Origin: Bacteroidales bacterium
GTDB lineage: Bacteria > Bacteroidota > Bacteroidia > Bacteroidales > Marinilabiliaceae
Assembly: GCA_024401335.1 (NCBI GenBank)
Contig: JAKSLH010000005.1
Coordinates: 118,159-182,158, forward strand
DNA: 64,000 nt
Direction: 5' to 3'
Shown: positions 34,483 through 43,722 of the stretch, piece after piece
How positions within the stretch are numbered: the stretch's first letter is position 1
Layout: each line of letters opens with the position of its first letter
Notes under the pieces: model-generated
Seen by the model: only the letters and a program-made list of their open reading frames with translations
The model's database searches: none
Told to the model about the DNA's origin: nothing
Program-made: the position numbers and the translations under genes

Positions 34483-34928
34483 AATTTCAATGAAATTTGT
34501 TAAAATTATTATTATTAATTTGTTTAAGTTACACGTTTAATGCACCTTAGCCTTTTAATGCTCCACTCATGCAAAACATGTCTTCACATTTCAGCGGTCT
34601 AAGTTACACATTTTTTATGATATCGCAATTATCTGAACGGATTTTATCCTACTTGACACGGATAATCTCAACGTTTTTTCACTAATATTAATTCTAATCA
34701 GACACCTCTTTTCTACACAAAAAACTCGACTATTTTAACAGATTGCCAAACGTAATGTATTTAACCTCTCATACATCGCTTCTTATACCTTAATAAATAT
34801 AAGATTTATCCTCCTTACATGGCCTTGCTTTCCCCAAACACCACTCCTGCCTCTGAATACTATATTCTCCAACCAAGAATCATGGTCGAACTATGACATA
34901 TCCCTACCCGCTTTATCTGAGTCTATTA
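34483..34928. other. 446-bp intergenic region, no gene seen
   Basis: AT-rich spacer between exbB (starting 34482, minus) and tatD (ending 34929, minus). No coding frame, tRNA or known riboswitch is recognised. A 10-bp direct repeat TAAGTTACAC occurs at 34525-34534 and 34600-34609. Read on the minus strand, the two copies give TAACTTAA and TAACTTAG, one or two mismatches from the -7 consensus, so they could be tandem weak promoters of the exb operon. Confidence 0.4.
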
Positions 34929-35702
34929 TCACAAACCAAACATTCTCTTCGCATTGTTGTCTGTAATCCTCTCTACCTCTCCTATAGAGACTCCATAAAC
35001 CTCCGACAACCTTTCGACAACTATCGGCAAGTATGAAGGCTCATTCCTCTTCCCTCTATATTTGCCAGGTGATAGATATGGCGCGTCTGTCTCTAGAAGA
35101 ACTTTTTCCAATGGTATCAAATCTGAGAATATTTCTGGCAAAGCCGACTTCTTATACGTAAATGTACCATTCACACCATACATGAGATTAGGATAGCAGT
35201 CAATGCACCTCTTGGCGTCTTCTTTTGTCCCAGAAAAACAATGCAAAGAACCTACCAACTGGGCCCCTTCAAATCTCCCAAACACTTCATACATCTGCTC
35301 AAAGGCATTTCTGATATGTATAGACATTGGTAGTCGTTTCCTTATAGCATAGTCTATCTGCCAAGCAAAAGCGTCTGCCTGCTCCAGCTTAAATTTGTCG
35401 TCCCAATACAAATCCAGTCCTATCTCTCCAACTCCAACAATTCGCTTATCCATTTCTGCCGCCGCAAATATCGCTTGTAGCTGCTCTTTATAGTCCTCCG
35501 CTACACTCGTCGGATGCAATCCATACATTGGCCTGCAGATATCTCCATACATATTACATGCCTCATCCATGGCCAACAACGACATCATATCTATATTCGG
35601 TAACAATATCTTGGTCACACCTGCCTGCCTAGCTCTTTCTACTATGGCATCTCTGTCCTCTTCAAACTCTTCTCCATCTATGTGTGTATGAGTATCTATC
35701 AT
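34929..35702 (-). CDS. tatD: TatD-family metal-dependent hydrolase
   Basis: 257 residues. Metal ligands are His5 and His7 (DTHTHID), Glu in VGEIGLD, His in SIHIRNA, His in LHCFSGT and Asp in LETDAPYL. The fold is a TIM barrel; family members act as 3'-5' DNases or related hydrolases in DNA repair or tRNA quality control. It is transcribed alone from a TAACTTTG box (35726-35733) with a ~17-nt leader. Confidence 0.92.
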   Translation of the reverse strand: MIDTHTHIDGEEFEEDRDAIVERARQAGVTKILLPNIDMMSLLAMDEACNMYGDICRPMYGLHPTSVAEDYKEQLQAIFAAAEMDKRIVGVGEIGLDLYWDDKFKLEQADAFAWQIDYAIRKRLPMSIHIRNAFEQMYEVFGRFEGAQLVGSLHCFSGTKEDAKRCIDCYPNLMYGVNGTFTYKKSALPEIFSDLIPLEKVLLETDAPYLSPGKYRGKRNEPSYLPIVVERLSEVYGVSIGEVERITDNNAKRMFGL

Positions 35703-35725
35703 GGCTCTTATTCTTTTGTTTGCCG

Positions 35726-35733
35726 CAAAGTTA
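35726..35733 (-). promoter_or_regulatory. -7 promoter box TAACTTTG of tatD
   Basis: Exact minus-strand match, 12 bp away from the opposing porW box. Confidence 0.6.
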
Positions 35734-35745
35734 CCAAACTTTATT

Positions 35746-35753
35746 TATCTTTG
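35746..35753 (+). promoter_or_regulatory. -7 promoter box TATCTTTG of porW-porX
   Basis: Exact plus-strand match; leader about 30 nt to ATG 35790. TTTG at 35719-35722 is a possible -33 but with a long 23-bp spacer. The frame extending upstream to 35682 would begin before this box and is rejected. Confidence 0.6.
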
Positions 35754-35789
35754 CCTTTGTTTCACAACTACAATAGCATTTCTAAGCTG

Positions 35790-38561
35790 ATGCGAAAGAT
35801 TTACTTCTACATATCATCTCTTATATCACTAATCATAGTGGCTTGTTCTACCGAACACAACACCTGGTATAGCCGCCACTACCAAACTCTTACATCTGAA
35901 TTTAATGTGCTGTTCAATGCTCAAGAGGCATTTAGAAACGGCATTCAATCCATTAATGACAAATACTCTAACGACTATAGCCACATATTGCCTGTTTATG
36001 AGTTCTCTGACAAACAAACCGCCAGTTCTGCATCTAGCGACATGGAAACTGCACTCAAAAAAAGTCACAAACTCATACAGCTTCACTCTATAACCGCCAA
36101 ACCTGCCCCAAAAGAAAACGAAACAGAAAAAGACAAGCGTTTCAGGGCACAGGAAGAATTCAACCCTCTTGTTGACGACGCTTATCTCTTGATTGGCAAG
36201 GCCAATGTCGTACTTCACGAAAATGACGAGGCTATAGAGGTTTTCGATTATATATCTCGCAAATATCCAACCGACCCTTCGTCATATGAAGCTAAGATAT
36301 GGAAATCTATTGCATATATGCAGATGGACCAACCATCAAATGCACTTACCGCTCTCGAAAGCTACGACATCGACGGACTTGCTCCTGTTAGTCTTTATGG
36401 TCAGTTTATGGCAGCGTATGCCAATGTTCTGATTAATACAGAGAAATATAGCGAGGCTATCCATTACATGGAAGAGGCTGTGAAACATGCCGATAACAAA
36501 CACAACCGCTCGCGCTACAAATATATTCTTGCACAGTTATACAGGTCTGTCGGACGTAACAAAGATGCCGCTCCTCTGTTCCTGGAATTGTCCAAAGGCA
36601 TGAGCGACTACGATATGGCCTTCGCTGCCAAGCTCGACCTCGCAACTGTTGCCACAACACCAGAAGAACTCGTACTGGCCGAGAAGAAACTCAACAAGAT
36701 GGCCAAGGATCCTAAAAACACCGACCAGCTCGACCAGATATATTACGCTATTGGCCAGATGGACCTCAACAAAGGCCTTGTCTCTACTGCTCTTGGCGAC
36801 TTCCAGAAGTCTATAGAAACTAGCGTAACTAACGACAACCAGAAAGGCTTGTCTTTCCTGGCAAAAGCCGATATCTACTACAAGTCTGAAACTGGCGATG
36901 GCGTAGAATACAAGTATATAAATGCTAGCGAATCTTTCGACAGCGCTTCTGTCTTCCTTGATAGTCGTAACCTTCGTAAGGCTGAAAGCCAGACTATGGC
37001 GGCACAATTGAAGCCATTAGCTTCCGAACTCAGAACAATACGCGAACAGGACTCCCTTCTCCGCATTGCCAACATGGACACAAAATCTCGTGAGAAGTTT
37101 ATCAATGACATCCTTGAAAAGATAAAGGAGGAAGAACAGGCTCGTATCGAGGCTGCCGAAGCCGAGGAGGAACAAGGTATGTCACAAAGCGAATTCAGAC
37201 AGCTCACACGCAATACCAACGGCAGTAACAGCTCATCACAATGGTACTTCTACAATACCACGATGGTCAATGCCGGCAAGAGCACGTTTAGATCTAAATG
37301 GGGCCGCCGTCCGAATGAAGACAACTGGCGTCGCTCTGACAAAAGCTCCAACGCCTTCTCTGCCGATGAACAGGAAAAAATGTTCAACGGCGGCAATAAC
37401 AACAATGCTGAAGCTAATAAGACAAACGGATCTGGTTCAGAATCTGACGAGCAAAAGGATACTGAAGTTGCAGCAGAAAACGGACCGGTCACAAGAGAAT
37501 CATTGCTTGCCGGGCTGCCACTTACTGAACAGCAGAAAATCGAGGCTAACGACAAGATTGACAACTCATTGTTCAATAGCGGCGCTATCTTGTATAATGA
37601 TCTTTACGACTACACTGGTGCGATTATTCAGTTCAACGCTTTCCTAAATCGTAAACCTCAATACGATGACGACAATTGCTACAACGCTCTTGTAATGCTT
37701 TACTTTGCACAGACAAAGAACTCACAAAAAGACGAAGCTTCTAAAACTGCTGAAATAATAAAGAGTCATTTTGCAGATACACAATTTGCAAGTTTCTTAT
37801 CAACACATGACTTCTTTACTCAAAAAGAACTTGCGAATGCTGAAAGCGAAATGCGCTATCAACATACCTATGAGGCTTATCTTGCAGGCAACTACGCAGA
37901 AGCTATCACCTCTGCATCTGAACAGCTGGCTCGCACGCAACAACATACGTCTAAATATCTGCTCGTTCGCTCTCTGTCGTATGCTAAACAGGGCCAGACA
38001 CTGCCTTTCCGTGCCGACCTGACCGATATCACAACTCAGTTCGCAGGGTCCGACGAGGCTGCTCTTGCACAGAAATTACTCGACATTCTTGACCAGGGTC
38101 AAACTCCTATCAAAGAGACATATTACGAATCACCTCTGGCTGAATCAACCGACTATGCAGAATCCGAACAGGTGACTGCCGACCAGTTCGTTTATGTGCC
38201 AGATACTACACACACTATTATCTGTTTTATCAACAAAGACGTTGCAAAAGAGGCTCAGTTCACTGTGGCAGACTACAATTTCTCTAATTACCTGCTTGAA
38301 GACCTTGACATTCGCACCGCCACTCTTGCCAACAAACAACAGGCAATCGTCATAAACGGATTCACATCCAAGATTGAAGCGATGAACTATTTCTACTCTA
38401 TACGCGACAAAGAATTCTGGAAGGAATTCATCTCAACTCCTATTCCAGAGATATATGTTGTATCCGACAACAACCTCAAACTGGTCCTCTTGTCATCTAG
38501 CATCGATGAATACAAGGCTTTCTTTGATGAATACTACATAAATCGCATCATAACTAAATAG
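35790..38561 (+). CDS. porW: T9SS-associated TPR lipoprotein, PorW/SprE family
   Basis: 923 residues from ATG 35790. The lipoprotein signal ends LIIVACS, followed by the family-typical STEHNTWYSRHYQTLTSEFNV and FNAQEAFRNG. TPR repeats run through ~130-420 and ~600-760, e.g. AYLLIGKANVVLHENDEAIEVF and YKYILAQLYRSVGRNKDAAPLF. A charged, Asn/Ser-rich linker lies at ~470-570. PorW/SprE is an outer-membrane-facing lipoprotein needed for T9SS secretion and gliding. porX follows after 23 bp, so the structural lipoprotein and the regulator are co-transcribed. Confidence 0.88.
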   Translation: MRKIYFYISSLISLIIVACSTEHNTWYSRHYQTLTSEFNVLFNAQEAFRNGIQSINDKYSNDYSHILPVYEFSDKQTASSASSDMETALKKSHKLIQLHSITAKPAPKENETEKDKRFRAQEEFNPLVDDAYLLIGKANVVLHENDEAIEVFDYISRKYPTDPSSYEAKIWKSIAYMQMDQPSNALTALESYDIDGLAPVSLYGQFMAAYANVLINTEKYSEAIHYMEEAVKHADNKHNRSRYKYILAQLYRSVGRNKDAAPLFLELSKGMSDYDMAFAAKLDLATVATTPEELVLAEKKLNKMAKDPKNTDQLDQIYYAIGQMDLNKGLVSTALGDFQKSIETSVTNDNQKGLSFLAKADIYYKSETGDGVEYKYINASESFDSASVFLDSRNLRKAESQTMAAQLKPLASELRTIREQDSLLRIANMDTKSREKFINDILEKIKEEEQARIEAAEAEEEQGMSQSEFRQLTRNTNGSNSSSQWYFYNTTMVNAGKSTFRSKWGRRPNEDNWRRSDKSSNAFSADEQEKMFNGGNNNNAEANKTNGSGSESDEQKDTEVAAENGPVTRESLLAGLPLTEQQKIEANDKIDNSLFNSGAILYNDLYDYTGAIIQFNAFLNRKPQYDDDNCYNALVMLYFAQTKNSQKDEASKTAEIIKSHFADTQFASFLSTHDFFTQKELANAESEMRYQHTYEAYLAGNYAEAITSASEQLARTQQHTSKYLLVRSLSYAKQGQTLPFRADLTDITTQFAGSDEAALAQKLLDILDQGQTPIKETYYESPLAESTDYAESEQVTADQFVYVPDTTHTIICFINKDVAKEAQFTVADYNFSNYLLEDLDIRTATLANKQQAIVINGFTSKIEAMNYFYSIRDKEFWKEFISTPIPEIYVVSDNNLKLVLLSSSIDEYKAFFDEYYINRIITK

Positions 38562-38584
38562 GTTCAAACTCTAATCTTTTTACT

Positions 38585-40123
38585 ATGGCTAAAATTCTAT
38601 GGATAGACGATGAGATTGATATGCTCAAACCATTGTGCATAATCCTTCAAAATGCAGGATATGAAGTCACAACAGCTATCAGCGGATATGATGCGCTCGA
38701 CCTCATACCATCCAACTCTTTTGATGCTATTCTTCTTGACGAGAACATGCCTGGTATTAGCGGTCTCGATACGCTTTGTCGCATAAAAGAGATCAATCCC
38801 AACATTCCCGTCGTTATGGTGACTAAAAGCGAGGAGGAAAACATCATGGAACAGGCTATAGGTCAAAAGATTGCTAACTATCTTGTTAAGCCTGTCAGCA
38901 AAATGCAGCTTCTCTCTTGCCTGAAACAGATAATAGGGAAAAACGACCTTGTAAACGAGATGTCTCAAAACCAATACCAAAGCGAATTTGGCAAGATCTC
39001 TATGGACATCAATAGTTGCCAGACTTTCGACGATTGGGCTCAGATATATCAAAAACTGGTCAGATGGGAGATAAACCTCGAGACGGTCAAAACGATGGAC
39101 GATATAATGCTCCTGCAAAAACGCGACGCCAACGAAGGGTTCTGTAAGTTCATAAAGAAGAACTACCTTCGCTGGATGAATAATCGCGACGAGGCGCCTC
39201 TGATGTCCGATCGCCTGATGCGAGAAAGAGTACTACCTCTTCTTGAAGATGGTAACAAGGTTGTGCTTATCGTCATAGACAACTGCCGTCTCGATCAATG
39301 GGAGGTTGTTTGCAGTCTCCTTTCGCCATATTTCAATATCACAACTGAACTCTATTGTAGCATATTGCCGACTGCAACACAGTTTGCACGTAACTCTATC
39401 TTCTCTGGCCTTATGCCTAACGAGATAGAACGACTTTATCCGCAGTATTGGACAAACAGCGACGACGAAGCAAGCCAAAATCAACATGAGAAGGAACTTA
39501 TTGGCACATTCTTCGAGCGCTATAGAAAAACAAAATATAAATACGCCTACTACAAGGTCAACACAACAGAAAGCGGAGAAAACCTCGTTAAAAAATACCC
39601 TAACTACAGACATAACGACCTCAACGCCTTCGTGTTCAATTTTGTCGACATGCTTTCACATGCCCGAACCGATGTTAACGTGGTCAACCAGCTATCCAAT
39701 ACCGATGCGGCCTACCGTTCCATAACACGTTCCTGGTTTGAACACAGCGCATTATTCGACCTCATCAACCTCATCAAGAACGACAATGTGAAAATCATCA
39801 TCACAACCGACCATGGCACAACAAAGGTCACTAACCCAATAAGAGTTGTCGGTGATAGAGAAGTAAATACAAACCTAAGATTTAAAACCGGCAAGAAATT
39901 GTCGTATGACCCTAAAAAGGTATTCGAAATCAATAATCCATCAGAAGCATACCTGCCACAAGGTAACATTTCTTCAAACTACATATTCGCCAACTCCGAC
40001 GATTTCTTCGTCTACCCTAACAACCATAGCGAATACGTAAAAAGATTTACAGACACCTTCCAGCACGGGGGTATTTCAATGGAAGAAATGATAATCCCAT
40101 TCATCACAATGGAGACAAAATAA
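38585..40123 (+). CDS. porX: T9SS response regulator PorX (receiver plus PglZ phosphatase-like domain)
   Basis: 512 residues, close to P. gingivalis PorX. Receiver domain 1-~120: Asp8/Asp9, phosphoacceptor Asp52 (ILLDENMPG), Thr80 and Lys102 (LVKPVS). The C-terminal PglZ/alkaline-phosphatase-superfamily domain has VIDNCRLDQW, LPTATQFARNSIF (nucleophile Thr), FVDMLSH, TTDHGT and QHGGISMEEM, the zinc and active-site residues. PorX has no DNA-binding domain; known homologues act with the PorY kinase and hydrolyse oligonucleotides to control T9SS genes. No porY-like kinase is in the window. Hairpins at 40126-40154 and 40191-40228 follow the gene. Confidence 0.95.
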   Translation: MAKILWIDDEIDMLKPLCIILQNAGYEVTTAISGYDALDLIPSNSFDAILLDENMPGISGLDTLCRIKEINPNIPVVMVTKSEEENIMEQAIGQKIANYLVKPVSKMQLLSCLKQIIGKNDLVNEMSQNQYQSEFGKISMDINSCQTFDDWAQIYQKLVRWEINLETVKTMDDIMLLQKRDANEGFCKFIKKNYLRWMNNRDEAPLMSDRLMRERVLPLLEDGNKVVLIVIDNCRLDQWEVVCSLLSPYFNITTELYCSILPTATQFARNSIFSGLMPNEIERLYPQYWTNSDDEASQNQHEKELIGTFFERYRKTKYKYAYYKVNTTESGENLVKKYPNYRHNDLNAFVFNFVDMLSHARTDVNVVNQLSNTDAAYRSITRSWFEHSALFDLINLIKNDNVKIIITTDHGTTKVTNPIRVVGDREVNTNLRFKTGKKLSYDPKKVFEINNPSEAYLPQGNISSNYIFANSDDFFVYPNNHSEYVKRFTDTFQHGGISMEEMIIPFITMETK

Positions 40124-40190
40124 AAGAAGTGCAACCACAAGCGTGTCGCACTTCAAAACAAAACAGCCCCAAACTGTATGTATAAAAAGA

Positions 40191-40228
40191 GCGAGAGGAT
40201 GACCAAATACTTTTAGTCATCCTCTCGC
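40191..40228. terminator. Bidirectional terminator between porX and the polysaccharide locus
   Basis: Perfect 13-bp stem GCGAGAGGATGAC/GTCATCCTCTCGC with a 12-base loop, AAAAAGA on the left and CTTTATTG on the right. It can end transcription from porX (plus) and from the epimerase gene (minus). A smaller hairpin, GAAGTGC/GCACTTC, lies at 40126-40154. Confidence 0.82.
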
Positions 40229-40248
40229 CTTTATTGTATAGTAATCTC

Positions 40249-41211
40249 CTATTTCAATCCATCACCGCCACTATCCTTCATCCAATCCTTGATGGCTTCT
40301 TCAAGTGTATATTTGAATTGATATCCCGACTCTGCCAGTTTCTTACCACTTATATTAGTAGATATCATCAACTTTCTCACTCTTTCTGGACAGATACCCA
40401 TTGGAGAACCCAGCAACTTAGCAATATATGCCATCGGCATAAGTATCCATGAAGGAATAAGTGGTGTCCAACTTTTCAGACCAGTAGCCTTCTTCATGGT
40501 ATCAACAATCTGTTCGATAGTAAAGGCAGGCTCAAAAGTACAATTATATATTTCAGTACCCTTCTTATGGTTTTCCAGCTTATAAAGCATGAACCCAACA
40601 AGATCCTTCACATAGATGCAAGCCTTAATAGTATCTTTTCTTCCTGGGAAAGCAAACTTATGACCACGAATCCCCCAATACATACGAGTAAAGTTACCAT
40701 GTTCCCCATAGCCAAACACCACGCCAGGGCGAACGATAGTCAACTCCCTTTCAGGATCTTCAGCAGCCCAAATCATATGGATCTTCTCAGCAACAAGTTT
40801 AGAAATTCCATACGGAGTATTAGGAGTAGGAAGCGTCTCTTCCGTCTTCAGATCCTCAGAAGCACCATAAGGAGCAATGCTACTAGTAAAAACAATCTTC
40901 TTTATCCCATGCTTGCGAGCAAAGTTGCAAACATTCTCCGCTCCCTTGATATTAGTCTCAAAATACTCATGATCCGGATGCCCAGGAGTCCTATGCACAG
41001 CCGCAAAATTGAAGATCACATCATCAGAAGACGGAGTCACTGGCAATTCAATAGGCTTCCGAACATCACAATCCACATGCTCAGTCTTGCATTTAACACT
41101 AGGTACAAGAATATCAAAATTATATACTTCAGCACTAGCATCAACAGACTTAACGAACCCACTCAAATGAGTTCCTATAAAACCCGTTCCACCAAAAACG
41201 AAATACGACAT
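40249..41211 (-). CDS. NAD(P)-dependent sugar epimerase/dehydratase (extended SDR)
   Basis: 320 residues. Rossmann motif GGTGFIG (G7-x2-G10-x2-G13), the catalytic TSSIAPYG and YGISK (Tyr-x3-Lys at ~140), and the substrate loop RPGVVFGYGEHGNF. It belongs to the extended SDRs acting on nucleotide sugars, such as 4-epimerases or 4-reductases. It is the most distal gene of the polysaccharide locus, 10 bp after the GT4 stop, and its product would be a sugar nucleotide precursor. The exact sugar is not readable. Confidence 0.85.
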   Translation of the reverse strand: MSYFVFGGTGFIGTHLSGFVKSVDASAEVYNFDILVPSVKCKTEHVDCDVRKPIELPVTPSSDDVIFNFAAVHRTPGHPDHEYFETNIKGAENVCNFARKHGIKKIVFTSSIAPYGASEDLKTEETLPTPNTPYGISKLVAEKIHMIWAAEDPERELTIVRPGVVFGYGEHGNFTRMYWGIRGHKFAFPGRKDTIKACIYVKDLVGFMLYKLENHKKGTEIYNCTFEPAFTIEQIVDTMKKATGLKSWTPLIPSWILMPMAYIAKLLGSPMGICPERVRKLMISTNISGKKLAESGYQFKYTLEEAIKDWMKDSGGDGLK

Positions 41212-41221
41212 TATTATAACA

Positions 41222-42334
41222 TCATGATTTCATCACCGAATCAACAAAATCTCGTATGTTATCTCTAAATATCTTTTGAGAAAACCGTTCTGCATTCTTT
41301 CGAATAACAGTATGGTCAAATGACATTTCAGAAAATCTATTTACCGCATCAATAAGTGATTCTTCAGTTTGCTCTTTGAAATACACACCAGTCACACCAT
41401 CAACAACTGTTTCTAAGGCGCCTCCCTTCCCATAGCATATTACTGGAGTACCTGTTGCTTGAGCCTCTACAGGGACAATACCAAAATCCTCTTCTGCAGC
41501 AAAAACGAATGCCTTCGCTCGCAACATGTACTTCTTCATCTCATCGTCGCTTACATAACCTAAAAGATGAATATTAGGTGCCACGAATGATTTGATTTTG
41601 TCCATATCGGGACCTGTTCCAGCTACATACAACTGCTTATCAGGCATTTTTGCAAAAGCCTTTACAATCAAATCGATTTTCTTATATGGCACCATTCTAG
41701 AAGCCGTATAATAATAATCATCATGCTCAGAACTCAATTCAAATTCATCAACGTTAACAGGAGGATATATAACAGTTGAATCTCTACGATATACTTTCTT
41801 TATTCTATTTGATATAAAGTTGGAATTGGCAATAAAGTAATCAACACGATTTGCAGAAACAACATCCCAAATTCTAAAATCATGCATGACTTTTCTTGCG
41901 TAAAACGCCAAAGGATTATATCTAGAATTCAACCCTGACTCTTTCAAGTATTGAGGGCATAAGTCCCAAATATAGCGGGCAGGAGAGTGACAATAACATA
42001 TGTGAACTTGATCTGCCCTAGTCAAAACTCCTTTTGCAACAGAACTTGATGATGAAATAACTAGATCATAGTTTGAGAGATCAAACCCTTCTATTGCCAT
42101 TGTAAAAAACTGCATGTATTTTCTATACCATTTTTTTGCAAATGGCAAATGACAAATGAAAGATTCTGTCACACCTTTTTTTATACCAAGTTTTTTTACA
42201 ACATCATCTGACGCAACCAATGTGAACACATCAGCATTAGGGAATATTTCTAACAACTCTGCAAAAACCTTTTCAGCCCCGCCCATTTCAGTGAGCCAGT
42301 CCTGAACTAATGCTACTCTTAACCCCTCAAACAT
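41222..42334 (-). CDS. GT4-family glycosyltransferase
   Basis: 370 residues. N-terminal acceptor domain starts ALVQDWLTEMGGAEKVFAE (glycine-rich turn), and CYCHSPARYIWD is typical of WbaZ/mannosyltransferase-type GT4 enzymes. The C-terminal E-x7-E motif is AAEEDFGIVPVEAQATG. It probably adds a mannose-like sugar in the repeat unit. Candidate -7 boxes upstream on the minus strand are TAAGTTTG (42411-42418) and TATGTTTG (42459-42466), so this gene and the epimerase may form a separate two-gene unit. Confidence 0.87.
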   Translation of the reverse strand: MFEGLRVALVQDWLTEMGGAEKVFAELLEIFPNADVFTLVASDDVVKKLGIKKGVTESFICHLPFAKKWYRKYMQFFTMAIEGFDLSNYDLVISSSSSVAKGVLTRADQVHICYCHSPARYIWDLCPQYLKESGLNSRYNPLAFYARKVMHDFRIWDVVSANRVDYFIANSNFISNRIKKVYRRDSTVIYPPVNVDEFELSSEHDDYYYTASRMVPYKKIDLIVKAFAKMPDKQLYVAGTGPDMDKIKSFVAPNIHLLGYVSDDEMKKYMLRAKAFVFAAEEDFGIVPVEAQATGTPVICYGKGGALETVVDGVTGVYFKEQTEESLIDAVNRFSEMSFDHTVIRKNAERFSQKIFRDNIRDFVDSVMKS

Positions 42335-42410
42335 TAATATATGAATTAATCAAACAATAATCAACAAAACCTCCCAATAGCACTATTATAAATAAGCCAA
42401 TACTCTCATA

Positions 42411-42418
42411 CAAACTTA
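42411..42418 (-). promoter_or_regulatory. Candidate -7 box TAAGTTTG for GT4-epimerase unit
   Basis: Exact minus-strand TAnnTTTG match with a ~70-nt leader to ATG 42334. A second match, TATGTTTG, lies at 42459-42466. Neither has a well-spaced -33. Confidence 0.35.
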
Positions 42419-42547
42419 TACAAGAGGGAAGGACATTGTATACAAAAGATTACGGATACAAACATACTTAATTATTACGAGAAAGAATCAATAATCCACA
42501 ACAAAAGTTATTACAAGAATCTATAGTAATAGATAAATTAATTGTTG

Positions 42548-42555
42548 TAACTTTG
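42548..42555 (+). promoter_or_regulatory. -7 promoter box TAACTTTG of the acyltransferase/DUF4886 pair
   Basis: Exact plus-strand match. A TTG at 42553 that could begin the frame is inside this box. The next ATG (42565) is only ~3 nt from the predicted transcript start. Confidence 0.6.
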
Positions 42556-42564
42556 GAAAAAAAA

Positions 42565-43719
42565 ATGCCTAATAACTTACGCTCAACCTCATTAGATCTT
42601 TTGAGATTCCCACTTGCTTTGGTAATTTTAACCATACACACATTCCCTTCAACTGGAATTGTTGATGCAATTGGCTATGAAGATCATTCTACATACACTC
42701 TTTTTTCGCATTTTTGCTTTATTATCAATGCATTTTTTAGAGAGCAATCAGTTCCTATTTACTATTTCATTTCTGGTTATGTATTTTTTTATAATGTAGA
42801 CTTCTGTAAAGACGTTTATATAAAGAAACTCCATAACCGACTCCATTCTCTTCTAATACCATATCTCGTTTGGAATGCCATTGCCCTCGCAATTGTTTTC
42901 CTCAAAGGACATTTTGCACCAACAGTATTCAATGGCGCAGCCGAAATCGTTTCCAATTTCACCGCAAGCGATTTCATCAGAGCATTCACATGGATAGATC
43001 TAGGTGCCGTTAATGACCAACCGATAAACGGAGTTCTTTGGTTCGTTCGCAACCTCATAATAATATGCTTACTTAGTCCCGCTATATACCATATGGTTAA
43101 AGGTAAAAATCCTGTAGCAATAATTGTCTTCGGACTACTGTGGTTATATATGTTCAATGGACAACCACTAAGTAATTATATCGGAAAGATCCCTCGAGAA
43201 GTAACAATGTACTTCAACTACGGACTATGTAGTACATTCTTCTACTTCACAATGGGAGCGTTTTTCAGCGCTAATAAGATAGACATGATTTCAGCATTTA
43301 GGAGAATTAACAAGCTTTCTATAGTATTATTCTTCTCACTCATTTTATTACAAATAATGCTTTATGAGTTCGCTAATATTCAATCGTTGATCACATTTGT
43401 AAAAAGCGTAAATATAATCATTGGGTTGTTCTTCGCATTCAATCTTGCTTCCTACTTAGTTGAGTTCAAGCATATAACTCCCAACCCGTTCCTTGCAGCC
43501 GGTTCATTTTTCTTTTATGTGTCTCATGGATTGCTGATTGGGAATATATTAAAGGCATTAATTATGATTATTAAACCTAGTAGCAGTTTGGCACTCATCT
43601 CAACTCACTTCTTGGCAATTATAGCAACAATTACTATAATACTAAGCACATTCATGGTCATCTACAAGTATTCGCCAATTCTCTGTCAGATACTCGCTGG
43701 ACGAAAGAGGAAAAAATAA
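42565..43719 (+). CDS. Membrane O-acyltransferase, acyltransferase-3 family
   Basis: 384 residues from ATG 42565. About ten membrane helices; N-terminal family motif SLDLLRFPLALVILTIHTF with the active-site Arg and His. Acyltransferase-3 proteins O-acetylate (or otherwise acylate) sugars of LPS, capsule or peptidoglycan, usually from acetyl-CoA. It is on the plus strand within an otherwise minus-strand polysaccharide locus and has its own promoter. It lies 3 bp ahead of the DUF4886 lipoprotein, so the pair works together (inference). The base composition is AT-rich. Confidence 0.85.
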   Translation: MPNNLRSTSLDLLRFPLALVILTIHTFPSTGIVDAIGYEDHSTYTLFSHFCFIINAFFREQSVPIYYFISGYVFFYNVDFCKDVYIKKLHNRLHSLLIPYLVWNAIALAIVFLKGHFAPTVFNGAAEIVSNFTASDFIRAFTWIDLGAVNDQPINGVLWFVRNLIIICLLSPAIYHMVKGKNPVAIIVFGLLWLYMFNGQPLSNYIGKIPREVTMYFNYGLCSTFFYFTMGAFFSANKIDMISAFRRINKLSIVLFFSLILLQIMLYEFANIQSLITFVKSVNIIIGLFFAFNLASYLVEFKHITPNPFLAAGSFFFYVSHGLLIGNILKALIMIIKPSSSLALISTHFLAIIATITIILSTFMVIYKYSPILCQILAGRKRKK

Positions 43720-43722
43720 AAA

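Noticed and set aside
34483-34928. Possible riboswitch or small RNA upstream of exbB
   Set aside because: No known riboswitch core or stable hairpin followed by a T-tract was seen; only a 10-bp direct repeat.
35682-35789. Upstream ATG extending porW by 36 residues
   Set aside because: It overlaps tatD and the promoter, and would bury the lipoprotein signal that begins at 35790.
42553-42564. TTG start extending the acyltransferase frame
   Set aside because: Same situation: it is part of the -7 box at 42548-42555.
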